From Pseudomonas sp. Fl4BN1 (lineage in GTDB: Bacteria > Pseudomonadota > Gammaproteobacteria > Pseudomonadales > Pseudomonadaceae): a stretch of DNA of 64,000 nt. How positions within the stretch are numbered: the stretch's first letter is position 1; the number at the start of each line of letters is the position of its first letter. A program made the translations under genes and the position numbers. The stretch covers positions 186,001 to 250,000 of the forward strand of contig NZ_JAAARM010000004.1 in the NCBI RefSeq assembly GCF_009908285.1, in the 5' to 3' direction. Shown piece by piece: positions 28,537 to 37,107 of the stretch. Below the pieces are notes generated by a model. The model was given only the letters and a program-made list of their open reading frames with translations. It ran no database searches and was not told the DNA's origin.

Positions 28537-29943
28537 TCAAGTAGCAAACAGATAGGCCTCGACGTCCATTCCGGCATCACGCATCTGTGCCAGTTTGTAG
28601 CGCAGGGTCCTCGGGCTGATCCCCAGGCGCTCCGCTGCCTCCTTGCGGCGCCCGCGCTCGGAACGCAAGGTATCGATGATCATCTGGAACTCTCGACGTC
28701 GCAGATCGTCGCCCAACCCCCCCGATTCCCGGGGTCCGCCCTCGATATCGCCTAGCGCACCGCGAAGTGCCGGCTGATTGGCGGGAGCTAGCGCTGGCAG
28801 CGGCGCACAGGCCACCGGCCCGGCGAGACAGAAGTCTTCCGGCTGAATCAAGCCGCCCTGTTGCAGGATCAATGCTCGCTGCAACGCATTGTCCAACTCA
28901 CGCACGTTACCCGGCCAGGGATACGCCAACAGACAAGCCTGAGCCTCAGCCGACAGCCTGGCGGCGGCATGCTTCATTTTATTGACGTGTTTGGCCAGCA
29001 AGCGCTCGGCCAGCGGCAGGATATCGGCGGTGCGCTCGCGCAGCGGACGCCAGGCCAGAGGAAATACCGACAGACGGTAATACAAGTCCTCGCGAAAACG
29101 CCCCGCCGCGACTTCTCCTGCCAGATCACGGTTGGTCGTGGCCACCACCCGAATGTCCAGGCTAATCGGCTTGCGTGCGCCCACCCGCTCGACCTCGCGC
29201 TCCTGCAAGACCCGCAGCAGCTTGGCCTGCAGGCCGAGAGGCATTTCAGAAATCTCGTCCAACAAAATGGTGCCGCCGTCGGCCTGCTCGAACTTGCCGG
29301 GCTGGGCAGCAATAGCCCCCGTAAAAGAACCCTTCTCGTGCCCGAACAAGGTGGCCTCGAGCATGTTGTCGGGAATCGCCGCACAGTTGATGGCGATGAA
29401 GGGCTGATGAGCCCGATGGGAATGCTGGTGGATATAACGCGCCAGGACTTCCTTGCCAGTACCTGACTCGCCGGAAATCAACACCGTGGAATCACTGCGA
29501 GCCACCCGCGCCGCCAGCTCCAGCAACTGCGCACTGGCCGGCTCAAAAGCCACCGGCCCTTCATCCTCGCCAGCCCCCAGAGACCCCAAGGCATGGCGTG
29601 CCACCAAGTCGAGCAAGGCTCGAGGCTCGAAGGGTTTGACCAGGTAATCGGCAGCACCCTGGCGCATGGCATCCACTGCGCGCTCGACGGCACCGTGAGC
29701 GGTCATCAGCAATACTGGCAACTGTGGCTGGCGCGTGCGCAGCAGGCCCAGCAACTGATGACCATCCATGCCCGGCATATTGACGTCGCTGACCACCAGG
29801 CTGAACGACTCGGCCGCCACTGCCTCCAGCGCGTCTTCCGCACTGCCGACCGCTTTGTAGTCATGACCGGCCAACAGCAGAGTGTCTGCGAGGGCCTCGC
29901 GCAGCGCGCGATCGTCTTCAACCAGTAAAACCTTGATTGCCAT
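28537..29943 (-). CDS. fleR: Sigma-54-dependent response regulator FleR
   Basis: The 468-residue NtrC-type activator has a receiver domain (phosphoacceptor D53), an AAA+ sigma-54 interaction domain (Walker A GESGTGKE, Walker B GTILLDEISE) and a C-terminal Fis-type HTH (KEAAERLGISPRTLRYKL). The sigma-54 contact loop reads GSFTGA instead of GAFTGA, a tolerated variant. With FleS it activates hook and basal body genes. I start at ATG 29943 (MAIKVLLVED), five bases after fleS; the longer frame enters fleS. Confidence 0.95.
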   Translation of the reverse strand: MAIKVLLVEDDRALREALADTLLLAGHDYKAVGSAEDALEAVAAESFSLVVSDVNMPGMDGHQLLGLLRTRQPQLPVLLMTAHGAVERAVDAMRQGAADYLVKPFEPRALLDLVARHALGSLGAGEDEGPVAFEPASAQLLELAARVARSDSTVLISGESGTGKEVLARYIHQHSHRAHQPFIAINCAAIPDNMLEATLFGHEKGSFTGAIAAQPGKFEQADGGTILLDEISEMPLGLQAKLLRVLQEREVERVGARKPISLDIRVVATTNRDLAGEVAAGRFREDLYYRLSVFPLAWRPLRERTADILPLAERLLAKHVNKMKHAAARLSAEAQACLLAYPWPGNVRELDNALQRALILQQGGLIQPEDFCLAGPVACAPLPALAPANQPALRGALGDIEGGPRESGGLGDDLRRREFQMIIDTLRSERGRRKEAAERLGISPRTLRYKLAQMRDAGMDVEAYLFAT

Positions 29944-29948
29944 TACCT

Positions 29949-31160
29949 TCACTCCACTCCATGAGCACTGGAGAACAGGGGCAAGGTCACCAGCGCACAA
30001 GTACCGCGCCCAGGACGCGAACGCAGCGACAATTCTCCCTGATGGGCACGTGCCACTGCCTTGACCACCGTCAGGCCGAGCCCAGTTCCATTAGCCTTGG
30101 TAGTAAAAAATGGCTCCCCCAGACGTTCCAGCACCGCAGCATCGATACCGCTGCCACTGTCGCTGACGCACAGCCGCAGGGTATCGCCCCGGCTATACAG
30201 GTGCACCTTGAGACGCGCCGCGCCAGCACTGGCCTGAACGGCGTTCTCGATCAGATTGAGCAAGGCCCCCACCAGCGTGTCGCGATTGCACAGCAACTCG
30301 CCATGATGACTGTCGCACTGCCAGCGCACGGCAACGTCCTGGACATGAGTCAGGGCCGCGGCCTGCAACGACTGCAACAGCGCCCTGGGAGTCAGGCGAT
30401 CGGTCAGGGGCAACTCACCACGAGCGAATACCAGCATGTCGCGGACCTGATGCTCAAGCTCATGCAGACGCTCCTTGAGCCGCCCGGCAAAACGTTGGTG
30501 AGTGGCCACCGGCAGCTCCTGCTCAGTCAGATGACTGGCATACAGCAAGGCTGCCGACAACGGAGTGCGAATCTGGTGAGCCAGGGAAGCAACCATCTTG
30601 CCCAAGGAAGACAACCGCTCATGACGGGCCAATTGATCTTGCAGATGACGGGTTTCAGTCAGGTCATTGAGCAGCACCAACTGCCCCGGCTCAGCATCCA
30701 GCGAGCGAGTAGAGATCGACAGGCGTCGACCGTCGCGCAGGGAGATTTCATGACCGTCGTCTTCACGCGGAGCAAAACTGCGGGCAATGATGTTGCGCCA
30801 TAGCTCTCCGGCCAACGGCAACCCCAACAGCTCGCATGCAGCCGGGTTAGCTTCGCTGACAATGCCCTGACCATCAATGACGATCACCCCGCCCGGCAGC
30901 AGATCGAGAAGGTTCTGCAGCCGGTTGGCCAGACGCTCCTTCTCCGCCAGCTCTTGCATGCGCTGGGCACTGACCACCGCCAATTCACCCTTGAGTTCGG
31001 TAACCCGGGCTTCAAGCATGCTGTAGGAGTCAGTAAGTTGGCTCGACATCTGGTTGAACAAGGCAAAGGCCTGCTCAAGGCCCAGCCGGCTTGCCTGCTC
31101 TACGGACGACGATTGCCCCTGAGCATCAGGGACAGGAGACATCTGGGCGGCTTGGGGCAT
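29949..31160 (-). CDS. fleS: Two-component sensor kinase FleS
   Basis: A 403-residue soluble kinase: a coiled-coil region (about 25-80), a PAS domain (about 80-170), HisKA with H195 (ASLAHQIRTPLS) and a HATPase domain (N-box NLIENAVQAS, DSGSGID, GLGLTVVKAVARAHQG). No membrane segment is seen, so it senses a cytoplasmic cue, thought to report basal-body progress. It partners with the next gene, fleR. Confidence 0.94.
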   Translation of the reverse strand: MPQAAQMSPVPDAQGQSSSVEQASRLGLEQAFALFNQMSSQLTDSYSMLEARVTELKGELAVVSAQRMQELAEKERLANRLQNLLDLLPGGVIVIDGQGIVSEANPAACELLGLPLAGELWRNIIARSFAPREDDGHEISLRDGRRLSISTRSLDAEPGQLVLLNDLTETRHLQDQLARHERLSSLGKMVASLAHQIRTPLSAALLYASHLTEQELPVATHQRFAGRLKERLHELEHQVRDMLVFARGELPLTDRLTPRALLQSLQAAALTHVQDVAVRWQCDSHHGELLCNRDTLVGALLNLIENAVQASAGAARLKVHLYSRGDTLRLCVSDSGSGIDAAVLERLGEPFFTTKANGTGLGLTVVKAVARAHQGELSLRSRPGRGTCALVTLPLFSSAHGVE

Positions 31161-31214
31161 CGTGCTCTCTCGCTTGGCTGACCGTCAGTTAAACGGAACG
31201 TTGCAAGAGACGTA

Positions 31215-31229
31215 GCAATACCCGTGCCT
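31215..31229 (-). promoter_or_regulatory. Sigma-54 promoter of fleSR
   Basis: The minus strand reads AGGCACGGGTATTGC: GGCAC at -24 and TTGC at -12 with standard spacing, only the first base differing from TGGCAC. It lies 55 bases before the fleS ATG, in the fleQ-fleS gap, consistent with FleQ/RpoN control. Confidence 0.75.
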
Positions 31230-31270
31230 AAAAAAAACCAACCAGATTTCAACGACTTGAAAAACAGGCG

Positions 31271-32746
31271 TCAATCATCTGCCTGTTCATCACCCTCACG
31301 GCGGCTCATGCCGTACTTACGCATCTTCTCCACCAGGGTGGTGCGACGGATGCGCAGCCGCTCGGCGGCTCGTGCCACGATGCCATTGGCATCATCCAGC
31401 GCCTGCTGGATCAAACCCTGCTCCAGACTGCCAAGGTAGTCCTTCAGGTCCAGGCCTTCCGGCGGCAGCATGGCAGTGGCGGCAAAGTCCGGCGCATGGC
31501 CGTTGATTGCCACCCGCTCTTCCAGATCGCTGCGCAGACTGTCCACCAACTGCTCATCTTCGTCATCGACATAGCGGAACTTCTTCGGCAGCTCGACCAC
31601 ACCGATCACCCCGTACGGATGCATGATCGCCATGCGCTCCACCAGGTTGGCCAGTTCGCGGACGTTGCCCGGCCAGCCATGCCGGCACAGGGACATGATC
31701 GCGGCAGAATTGAAACGGATCGATCCGCGCTTCTCGTGCTCCATGCGTGAAATCAGCTCGTTCATCAGCAGCGGAATGTCTTCCACTCGCTCACGCAACG
31801 GCGCCATCTCGATCGGGAACACGTTGAGGCGGTAGTACAGATCCTCACGGAAACTGCCCACTTCGATCATGCTTTCAAGGTTCTTGTGGGTGGCGGCGAT
31901 GATTCGCACATCAACACCCTGGGTCTTGTTGCTGCCCACCCGCTCGAAGGTGCGCTCCTGCAGTACGCGCAGCAGCTTGACCTGCATCGGCAGCGGCATA
32001 TCGCCGATTTCGTCGAGAAACAGGGTTCCGCCGTTGGCCAACTCGAAGCGTCCGGCACGGCTAGTGATAGCCCCGGTGAACGCCCCCTTTTCATGACCGA
32101 ACAGCTCGCTCTCCAGCAATTCAGCCGGAATAGCTCCGCAATTGACGGGAACGAAAGGCGCGTCACGGCGCTTGGAGTGATAGTGCAGATTACGCGCAAC
32201 CACTTCCTTGCCAGTACCCGACTCACCAAGGATCAGCACGCTGGCGTCGGTATCCGCCACCTGCTGCATCATCTGCCGCACATGCTGGATCGCGCGACTG
32301 GTACCCACCAGACTGCGGAACAGATTGGGTTCGCGATGCCGACCGCGCTCGCGGGCCTGATCGTACATTTCACGATAGACCTGAGCCCTATGCAGGGAGT
32401 CGAGCAACTTGCTGTAGCTGGGGGGCATTTCCAGGGTAGAAAGCACTCTCCGGCGCTGGTCTTCAGGCAGTTCAACGGAAGAATTTTCGCCCATTAACAA
32501 AACCGGAAGGAACTCATCCCAGGTTGAGAGTGTCTTTAGCAAGCCCAGAAGTGCACCAGGAGCATTTACAGTCCCGATGAGGACGCAAATTACTTCGCGA
32601 CTTGACGACAAAGAGCCGACGGCCTGCTGCCAGTCATGGCTGCCGCAGGGGAAATTTTCCTCGCCGAGAAAATTTAAAATCACCGCCAGGTCGCGGCGGC
32701 GCACGCTATCGTCATCGATCAGCAGAATTTTGGTTTCACGCCACAT
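31271..32746 (-). CDS. fleQ: Flagellar master regulator FleQ
   Basis: The 491-residue enhancer-binding protein has a receiver-like N-terminal domain lacking a usual phosphoacceptor aspartate (the segment reads [13 protein letters not shown]). The AAA+ domain carries Walker A GESGTGKE, the sigma-54 loop GAFTGA and Walker [12 protein letters not shown] Fis-type HTH ends it ([22 protein letters not shown]). FleQ tops the Pseudomonas flagellar cascade, binds c-di-GMP through its AAA+ region and is restrained by FleN. The 171-base gap upstream contains TTGACT hexamers, possible sigma-70 -35 elements, but no convincing -10 could be assigned. Confidence 0.96.
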   Translation of the reverse strand: MWRETKILLIDDDSVRRRDLAVILNFLGEENFPCGSHDWQQAVGSLSSSREVICVLIGTVNAPGALLGLLKTLSTWDEFLPVLLMGENSSVELPEDQRRRVLSTLEMPPSYSKLLDSLHRAQVYREMYDQARERGRHREPNLFRSLVGTSRAIQHVRQMMQQVADTDASVLILGESGTGKEVVARNLHYHSKRRDAPFVPVNCGAIPAELLESELFGHEKGAFTGAITSRAGRFELANGGTLFLDEIGDMPLPMQVKLLRVLQERTFERVGSNKTQGVDVRIIAATHKNLESMIEVGSFREDLYYRLNVFPIEMAPLRERVEDIPLLMNELISRMEHEKRGSIRFNSAAIMSLCRHGWPGNVRELANLVERMAIMHPYGVIGVVELPKKFRYVDDEDEQLVDSLRSDLEERVAINGHAPDFAATAMLPPEGLDLKDYLGSLEQGLIQQALDDANGIVARAAERLRIRRTTLVEKMRKYGMSRREGDEQADD

Positions 32747-32917
32747 GCAATAGCAACTTCCCTAGTCAACTCAATGCCCAGAATGAGGGGCAAGCTAGAC
32801 GCGCTTGTCGGCATTTTCTGCCTTATAGACGCCTGAAATCTGAAAACAGCCACTAGTTAAGTCAAAAATGCGTGCACAGTCAAATTTATGGCGCGCAACG
32901 TTCGGATTAACTCAACA

Positions 32918-33214
32918 TCAACCGAACAAATGGTAAACCTTTGCCGCGTTCTGTGCTTGCTGGATCTGCGACATCTCGTCGACTATTGCCTGGCGCTCAC
33001 CCGTTGCCACCTCAAGCAGTTGCCGGTAAACCCCCAACAACTCCTCCAGATTGTCCCGCAAGGCGACTTCGTCGACCTGAGCTTCACTGAGCACGTCCTC
33101 CATGCATGAACGGCAGGCCAGGTCCAACTCACCAATGGCTTGCCAATTGCGCTCGGCCAAAGCACCAACCAGGGCCTCGCGAGTTTCTTCAATGCGTTGC
33201 AGGACAGCACTCAT
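32918..33214 (-). CDS. fliT: FliT-like flagellar chaperone
   Basis: The 98-residue all-helical protein starts MSAVLQRIEETREALV, lies 11 bases after fliS and resembles Pseudomonas FliT/FleP-position proteins. FliT-type proteins chaperone the cap protein FliD and can feed back on flagellar regulators. Identity rests mainly on position, size and helical, acidic composition, so the assignment is moderate. Confidence 0.78.
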   Translation of the reverse strand: MSAVLQRIEETREALVGALAERNWQAIGELDLACRSCMEDVLSEAQVDEVALRDNLEELLGVYRQLLEVATGERQAIVDEMSQIQQAQNAAKVYHLFG

Positions 33215-33225
33215 GGTGTTTCTCC

Positions 33226-33621
33226 TTAAAACTGCGGACCTGGAGCTGCAATAGCGTCCCAGCCCTCTTTGACCGTGCGCAGCAGATCAGTGACTTCATC
33301 GAGGATCTTCGGATCGGTCTTGATATTGGCTTCGGTCAGACGCTTCATCATGTAGGTGTAGAGACCGTCCAGGTCACCCAGGGTTTCCGGGGAGTTTTCC
33401 AGGTCCAGGCCCTCACGCAAGCCACCGATAATGCCAATGGCCTTGCCGATGAACACGCCTTTGTTGGCAATATCCTTGCGCTCCATCGCGCCCTTGGCCT
33501 GAGCGATACGATCCAGGCCGCCTTCCATCAGCATTTGTACCAGACGATGAGGACTGGCTTCGGAGGTCTGCGCCTGCGCACCGATCTTCTGGTACTGCCG
33601 AAGGGCTAACATCGGATTCAT
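33226..33621 (-). CDS. fliS: Flagellin export chaperone FliS
   Basis: A 131-residue four-helix chaperone with the family signature ASPHRLVQMLMEGGLDRIAQAKGA near the N-terminus. It binds the flagellin C-terminus before export. I start at ATG 33621 (MNPMLALRQYQK), which has AAGAGG six bases upstream; the five-residue longer frame does not. A FliA-type promoter lies about 40 bases upstream. Confidence 0.95.
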   Translation of the reverse strand: MNPMLALRQYQKIGAQAQTSEASPHRLVQMLMEGGLDRIAQAKGAMERKDIANKGVFIGKAIGIIGGLREGLDLENSPETLGDLDGLYTYMMKRLTEANIKTDPKILDEVTDLLRTVKEGWDAIAAPGPQF

Positions 33622-33660
33622 GTGATACCTCTTCAAAACTCAAGGGTTCGTATAAGCAAT

Positions 33661-33687
33661 ATATCGACGCAACGTCAAAAAACTTTA
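33661..33687 (-). promoter_or_regulatory. Sigma-28 (FliA) promoter of fliST
   Basis: The minus strand has TAAAGTTT, 11 bases, then GTCGATAT. The -35 is a perfect match to TAAAGTTT and the -10 matches GCCGATAA at six of eight positions with exact spacing. It lies between the fliD terminator and fliS. Confidence 0.65.
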
Positions 33688-33694
33688 GGTCACA

Positions 33695-33736
33695 TACAAA
33701 AGCCCGGAGCGCTGGAAAACGCTGCCGGGCTTTTGG
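33695..33736 (-). terminator. Rho-independent terminator after fliD
   Basis: AAAAGCCCGG and CCGGGCTTTT form a 10-bp stem around a 17-base interior that can add further pairs. T-rich sequence follows on the minus strand, and by symmetry the structure could work in both directions. Confidence 0.8.
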
Positions 33737-33749
33737 CGCTGAGTGAATA

Positions 33750-35216
33750 TCAGCCTTTTTGCTGTGCGGTCAAGGCCTGGAACATCGACGTGATGTTGCT
33801 GGAGGTAGCCTTCAGCTTGCCTACCAGGGTATCCATGTCGTTGTACTTTTTGGTCAGCACCGCGGTCAGAGTCGCCACTCGACGATCAAGGGCATCCTGC
33901 TGATCGCTGAGTTTTTTCTTGGTCATATCCAGGGTCTTGGTCCGAGTGGTCAAAATCCCCTCGGTCATGGTGCCTACGCCCTGAGTGAAAGGCTTGATGG
34001 CATTGGTCATGCGATCCAGCAATCCCAGGTTGGTGCCATCGCCACTGAACAGTTTTTGCACCTCACCACCCAGCTTTTTATCCGTCATGGCGACAGTGAA
34101 CTTTTTGTCATCAAAGTCCAGCGCACCAGTCTTCTGGTTGGTGGTAATACCCAGCTGCGCCAGCACGGTCAGCTTGTCACCCGCCCCGGTTTCCGATAGT
34201 GGTGCACGAATAGCCGCCAGAATTGAGCGAGGCAGTGAATCACCGGTCAACTGCGCTGGAATTGTCGGTTTGCCGCTGTCATCCAGAGAAGGCTTGGTCA
34301 GGGTAGTAATACCGTTGGCCACGGCGTTGTAGGCATCGACAAATTTCTGGATCGAGGTTTTCAGGCCTTCAGTGTTGGTAGCAACCGTCACCGTGATAGG
34401 AGTGTTAGCGGCGGTCGGAGCGACCAGGTTGAGCTTCAGACCGGAAACCGCCTGAGTGACGGCATTGGTTTTGCTGGTCAACTGCATACCATCGATACTG
34501 AAGACCGCATCAACGGCCAAGCCACCGACGGAACCGGACGAGGTAGCCGTGGTGGGATCCTGAGCAGTGCCTTTAGGCATGACCTTGCTGCCATCGATCT
34601 CCAACCCAGCGATACCACTGACAGAAAAGTCAGTGCCTGCACCAGTCTTGCTGGAACCGATCACCAGTCGCGAACCGAAGGAGTCAGTCACGATGTTGGC
34701 GCTGATCCCTGACATGTTCATCTTGGAATCGGCGTTGATCGAGTCACGCACCGACTGTAACGTCGCATTCGCACCGATGGTCAACGGATAGCTAGTGCCA
34801 TTTTGAGTGATGTTCAGTGTACCACTCGGAATGGCACTGGTATTTCCTCCGGCAAAAGCCGCACTGGCCACTTTTGACGAAGTTGCAATATTCGTGACGG
34901 TAACGGAGTACTTGCCGGCAACCGCATAGTTGTCTGCCGTGGCATCCACAAACTTGCTGTCGCTGGAGGTAGCCGCAAAGCCGGCAAAGGAAGGATTGAT
35001 AGAACTTCCCAACCCCGTGACCGACAGGGTGCTCTGGAAGGTCGACAACAACGACTGCAAGGTTCCGATACCGGAGATGCTGGCACTGTTGGTGGTAGTT
35101 GCACGGTCGATCTGACCTTGCTTGGCCGATTTGTCAGCCGCTACCAACGCCTTGACGATAGCACCAGTGTCGAGGCCGGAACCCAGACCGGTACCCGGTA
35201 GAATTGGACTTGCCAT
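33750..35216 (-). CDS. fliD: Flagellar filament cap protein FliD
   Basis: The 488-residue protein has the FliD N-terminal domain (PGTGLGSGLDTGAIVKALVA), an Ala/Thr/Ser-rich middle and the C-terminal coiled coil (LDRRVATLTAVLTKKYNDMDTLVGKLKAT). Its pentamer caps the filament and folds incoming flagellin. In P. aeruginosa FliD also binds mucin. It precedes fliST. Confidence 0.96.
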   Translation of the reverse strand: MASPILPGTGLGSGLDTGAIVKALVAADKSAKQGQIDRATTTNSASISGIGTLQSLLSTFQSTLSVTGLGSSINPSFAGFAATSSDSKFVDATADNYAVAGKYSVTVTNIATSSKVASAAFAGGNTSAIPSGTLNITQNGTSYPLTIGANATLQSVRDSINADSKMNMSGISANIVTDSFGSRLVIGSSKTGAGTDFSVSGIAGLEIDGSKVMPKGTAQDPTTATSSGSVGGLAVDAVFSIDGMQLTSKTNAVTQAVSGLKLNLVAPTAANTPITVTVATNTEGLKTSIQKFVDAYNAVANGITTLTKPSLDDSGKPTIPAQLTGDSLPRSILAAIRAPLSETGAGDKLTVLAQLGITTNQKTGALDFDDKKFTVAMTDKKLGGEVQKLFSGDGTNLGLLDRMTNAIKPFTQGVGTMTEGILTTRTKTLDMTKKKLSDQQDALDRRVATLTAVLTKKYNDMDTLVGKLKATSSNITSMFQALTAQQKG

Positions 35217-35279
35217 ATGTCTCTCCCTTCAATGTGCCGCCAGTCTTTTGACCACTACAGCGCCCAAAAGTACAGAGCA

Positions 35280-35294
35280 ACAATTTTCATGCCA
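35280..35294 (-). promoter_or_regulatory. Weak candidate sigma-54 element upstream of fliD
   Basis: The minus strand reads TGGCATGAAAATTGT; the -24 half is good but the -12 has GT instead of the near-invariant GC. It overlaps the end of flaG and is 64 bases before fliD. RpoN-dependent fliD transcription is known in P. aeruginosa, so it is kept at low confidence. Confidence 0.3.
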
Positions 35295-35298
35295 GCTG

Positions 35299-35670
35299 TC
35301 AGACCTTGGCGCTGAACAGCAAGCTGCTAGCGTCATTCAAGCTGTTGGCCAATTTCAGCACTTCTTCGTTGGGGATCTGACGAACCACCTCACCCGAATC
35401 ACTGGCAATAACCTTGACCACGACCTGCCCGGAGGGCTCGTCAATCGAGAACTCCAGGTTACGCTTGACCGACTGGACGAACTTCTCGATTTCCTGCACG
35501 GCCATCTTCAACTTTTCCTGCTCGGCCTGCGCATCTTTTTTACCGTCCTGCTTGGCGCTTGCCGAAACAGCAGGAACGTCCTCTCGAGGCTTCTCCACAG
35601 GCTTGTCAGCAACAGGCGTCACCGGCTTGGCCGCAGGATAAGACAAGTTCAGCTTCACGCTCATATCCAT
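35299..35670 (-). CDS. flaG: Flagellar protein FlaG
   Basis: A 123-residue FlaG-family protein: a variable Lys/Asp/Ala-rich N-terminal half and the conserved C-terminal part (VKRNLEFSIDEPSGQVVVKV and RQIPNEEVLKLANSL). FlaG influences filament length. Several starts are possible (GTG 35679, ATG 35676, 35670, 35664); I choose ATG 35670 because AAGAGG lies eight bases upstream. The gene starts only about 20 bases after the fliC terminator. Confidence 0.9.
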   Translation of the reverse strand: MDMSVKLNLSYPAAKPVTPVADKPVEKPREDVPAVSASAKQDGKKDAQAEQEKLKMAVQEIEKFVQSVKRNLEFSIDEPSGQVVVKVIASDSGEVVRQIPNEEVLKLANSLNDASSLLFSAKV

Positions 35671-35689
35671 GTCCATCACCTCTTAAAGT

Positions 35690-35727
35690 AAAAAAGCGGG
35701 AGAGCACGACCAGCGCACTCCCCCGCC
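35690..35727 (-). terminator. Rho-independent terminator after fliC
   Basis: The minus strand has GGCGGGGGAGTGC and GTGCTCTCCCGC as stem arms with one G-T pair, followed by TTTTTT. It lies between the fliC stop and flaG and would set apart the abundant flagellin mRNA. Confidence 0.85.
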
Positions 35728-35743
35728 AAAGCTTAGCCGGCTA

Positions 35744-36595
35744 TTACTGAAGCAGCTTCAGTACAGCGGATGGCAGTTGGTTGGCCTGGGCCAGAACTGC
35801 GGTCGAAGCCTGTTGCAGAGTCTGCTGCTTGGTCAGCTGGGCAGTTTCAGACGCGAAGTCGGTATCTTGTACGCGACCCAGTGCAGCACTGGCGTTTTCG
35901 TTGATGTTCTGCAGGTTGGAGATGGTGCTGGTCAGACGGTTTTGTGCAGCACCGAGGTCAGCACGGCTGGAGTTGATGGTCTGCAGAGCCTTGTCGATGG
36001 CGTCCATTGCAGCCTTGGTGCTGGCTTCTGCAGTGGCGCTGTCGGTACCGGTGATAGCGATGGCAGCAGAGTCAACGCTCAGGGTTGCAGCGTCGAAGCC
36101 GCTGGCCAGAGTGATGGTGATCTGGTTGGTAGCACCAGTGTTGGAACCGACCTGGAAGGTCATGGTGCCAGCAGTACCGTCGATCAGGTTCTTGCCGTTC
36201 AGGTTGGTCGACTTGGCGATACGAGTCAGCTCGTCCGACATCTGACCGAATTCTTTGTTCAGAGCAACGCGGTCTTGAGTACCGTTGGAGTCGTTTCGCG
36301 ACTGAACAGCCAGTTCACGCATACGCTGCAGAATGTTGGTGGATTCTTGCATCGCGCCTTCAGCGGTCTGGGCGATGGAGATACCGTCGTTGGCGTTTTT
36401 GATTGCCATGGTCTGGCCACGGATCTGCGAGGTCATACGGGTAGCGATCTGCAGGCCGGCGGCGTCGTCTTTTGCACTGTTGATTTTCAGGCCGGAAGAC
36501 AGGCGAGTCATCGAAGTCGACAGAGCGTCGGAAGCGCGGTTCAGGTTTTTCTGAACGTTCAGCGACGTGACGTTAGTGTTTACTGTTAAAGCCAT
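35744..36595 (-). CDS. fliC: Flagellin FliC
   Basis: The 283-residue flagellin has the conserved N-terminal D0/D1 (MALTVNTNVTSLNVQKNLNR to about 140) and C-terminal D1/D0 (about 190-283, ending PSAVLKLLQ). Only some 50 central residues, rich in Ser/Thr/Ala, lie between them. It therefore lacks large D2/D3 outer domains. Exposed Ser/Thr in the centre are plausible O-glycosylation sites given the adjacent glycan genes. It is transcribed from a FliA-type promoter with a 5' leader of about 75 bases. Confidence 0.97.
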   Translation of the reverse strand: MALTVNTNVTSLNVQKNLNRASDALSTSMTRLSSGLKINSAKDDAAGLQIATRMTSQIRGQTMAIKNANDGISIAQTAEGAMQESTNILQRMRELAVQSRNDSNGTQDRVALNKEFGQMSDELTRIAKSTNLNGKNLIDGTAGTMTFQVGSNTGATNQITITLASGFDAATLSVDSAAIAITGTDSATAEASTKAAMDAIDKALQTINSSRADLGAAQNRLTSTISNLQNINENASAALGRVQDTDFASETAQLTKQQTLQQASTAVLAQANQLPSAVLKLLQ

Positions 36596-36676
36596 GACGA
36601 ATTCCTCGTTGGTTGGGTACTGCGGCTTCCGGCCCTGGCAACCGCCGGGTAATGGCCTAGAGAACCTTCGTAATAG

Positions 36677-36703
36677 TTATCGTCGGCAATGCAAGTTGCT
36701 TTA
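36677..36703 (-). promoter_or_regulatory. Sigma-28 (FliA) promoter of fliC
   Basis: The minus strand has TAAA, 15 bases, then GACGATAA, matching TAAA-N15-GCCGATAA with one change in the -10. It lies about 82 bases before the fliC ATG. The remainder of the 242-base gap upstream shows no other clear element. Confidence 0.8.
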
Positions 36704-36837
36704 GGGCTTTTTCAAAAATATTTGCCATCACCCGGCCACCTCTTGAGAAACAAGGGCTTAAACCCATCACCAAACGAAAAAATGACGCCAGAAAATTCCC
36801 AACCAAAACCGAGTTAGCCCACACCGGGGCACCCCCT

Positions 36838-37107
36838 CTAATCCGCGAATGCTACCTGCAACCAGTCCACCAACTCATACTCGAGATAATCGGCCAGACC
36901 CAGCCAGTCCTGCGCCTCCTGGCACTTGAGCATCAATCCCAGTAGCGCGGCCCAATCCTGCTGCGCCGACGACGGCGCACCATCAACCAGCCCTTGTACC
37001 GGGTCGAACAGCTCGATCATCGCCACAGCCGCCTCGACATCCCGCCCCAGACGGAACAGGTCGGCAACGTCCCGGGCATTGTCAAACAAAGGCTCATGTC
37101 GACTCAT
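36838..37107 (-). CDS. Small hypothetical protein between maf and fliC
   Basis: This 89-residue acidic protein (starting MSRHEPLFDNARDVADLF) is predicted helical, with a Leu/Trp-rich C-terminal half (LLGLMLKCQEAQDWLGLADYLEYEL). No signal peptide or membrane segment is visible. Its ATG overlaps the maf stop as ATGA, so it is translated together with maf and may be a partner or chaperone for it. I do not recognise the family. Confidence 0.75.
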   Translation of the reverse strand: MSRHEPLFDNARDVADLFRLGRDVEAAVAMIELFDPVQGLVDGAPSSAQQDWAALLGLMLKCQEAQDWLGLADYLEYELVDWLQVAFAD

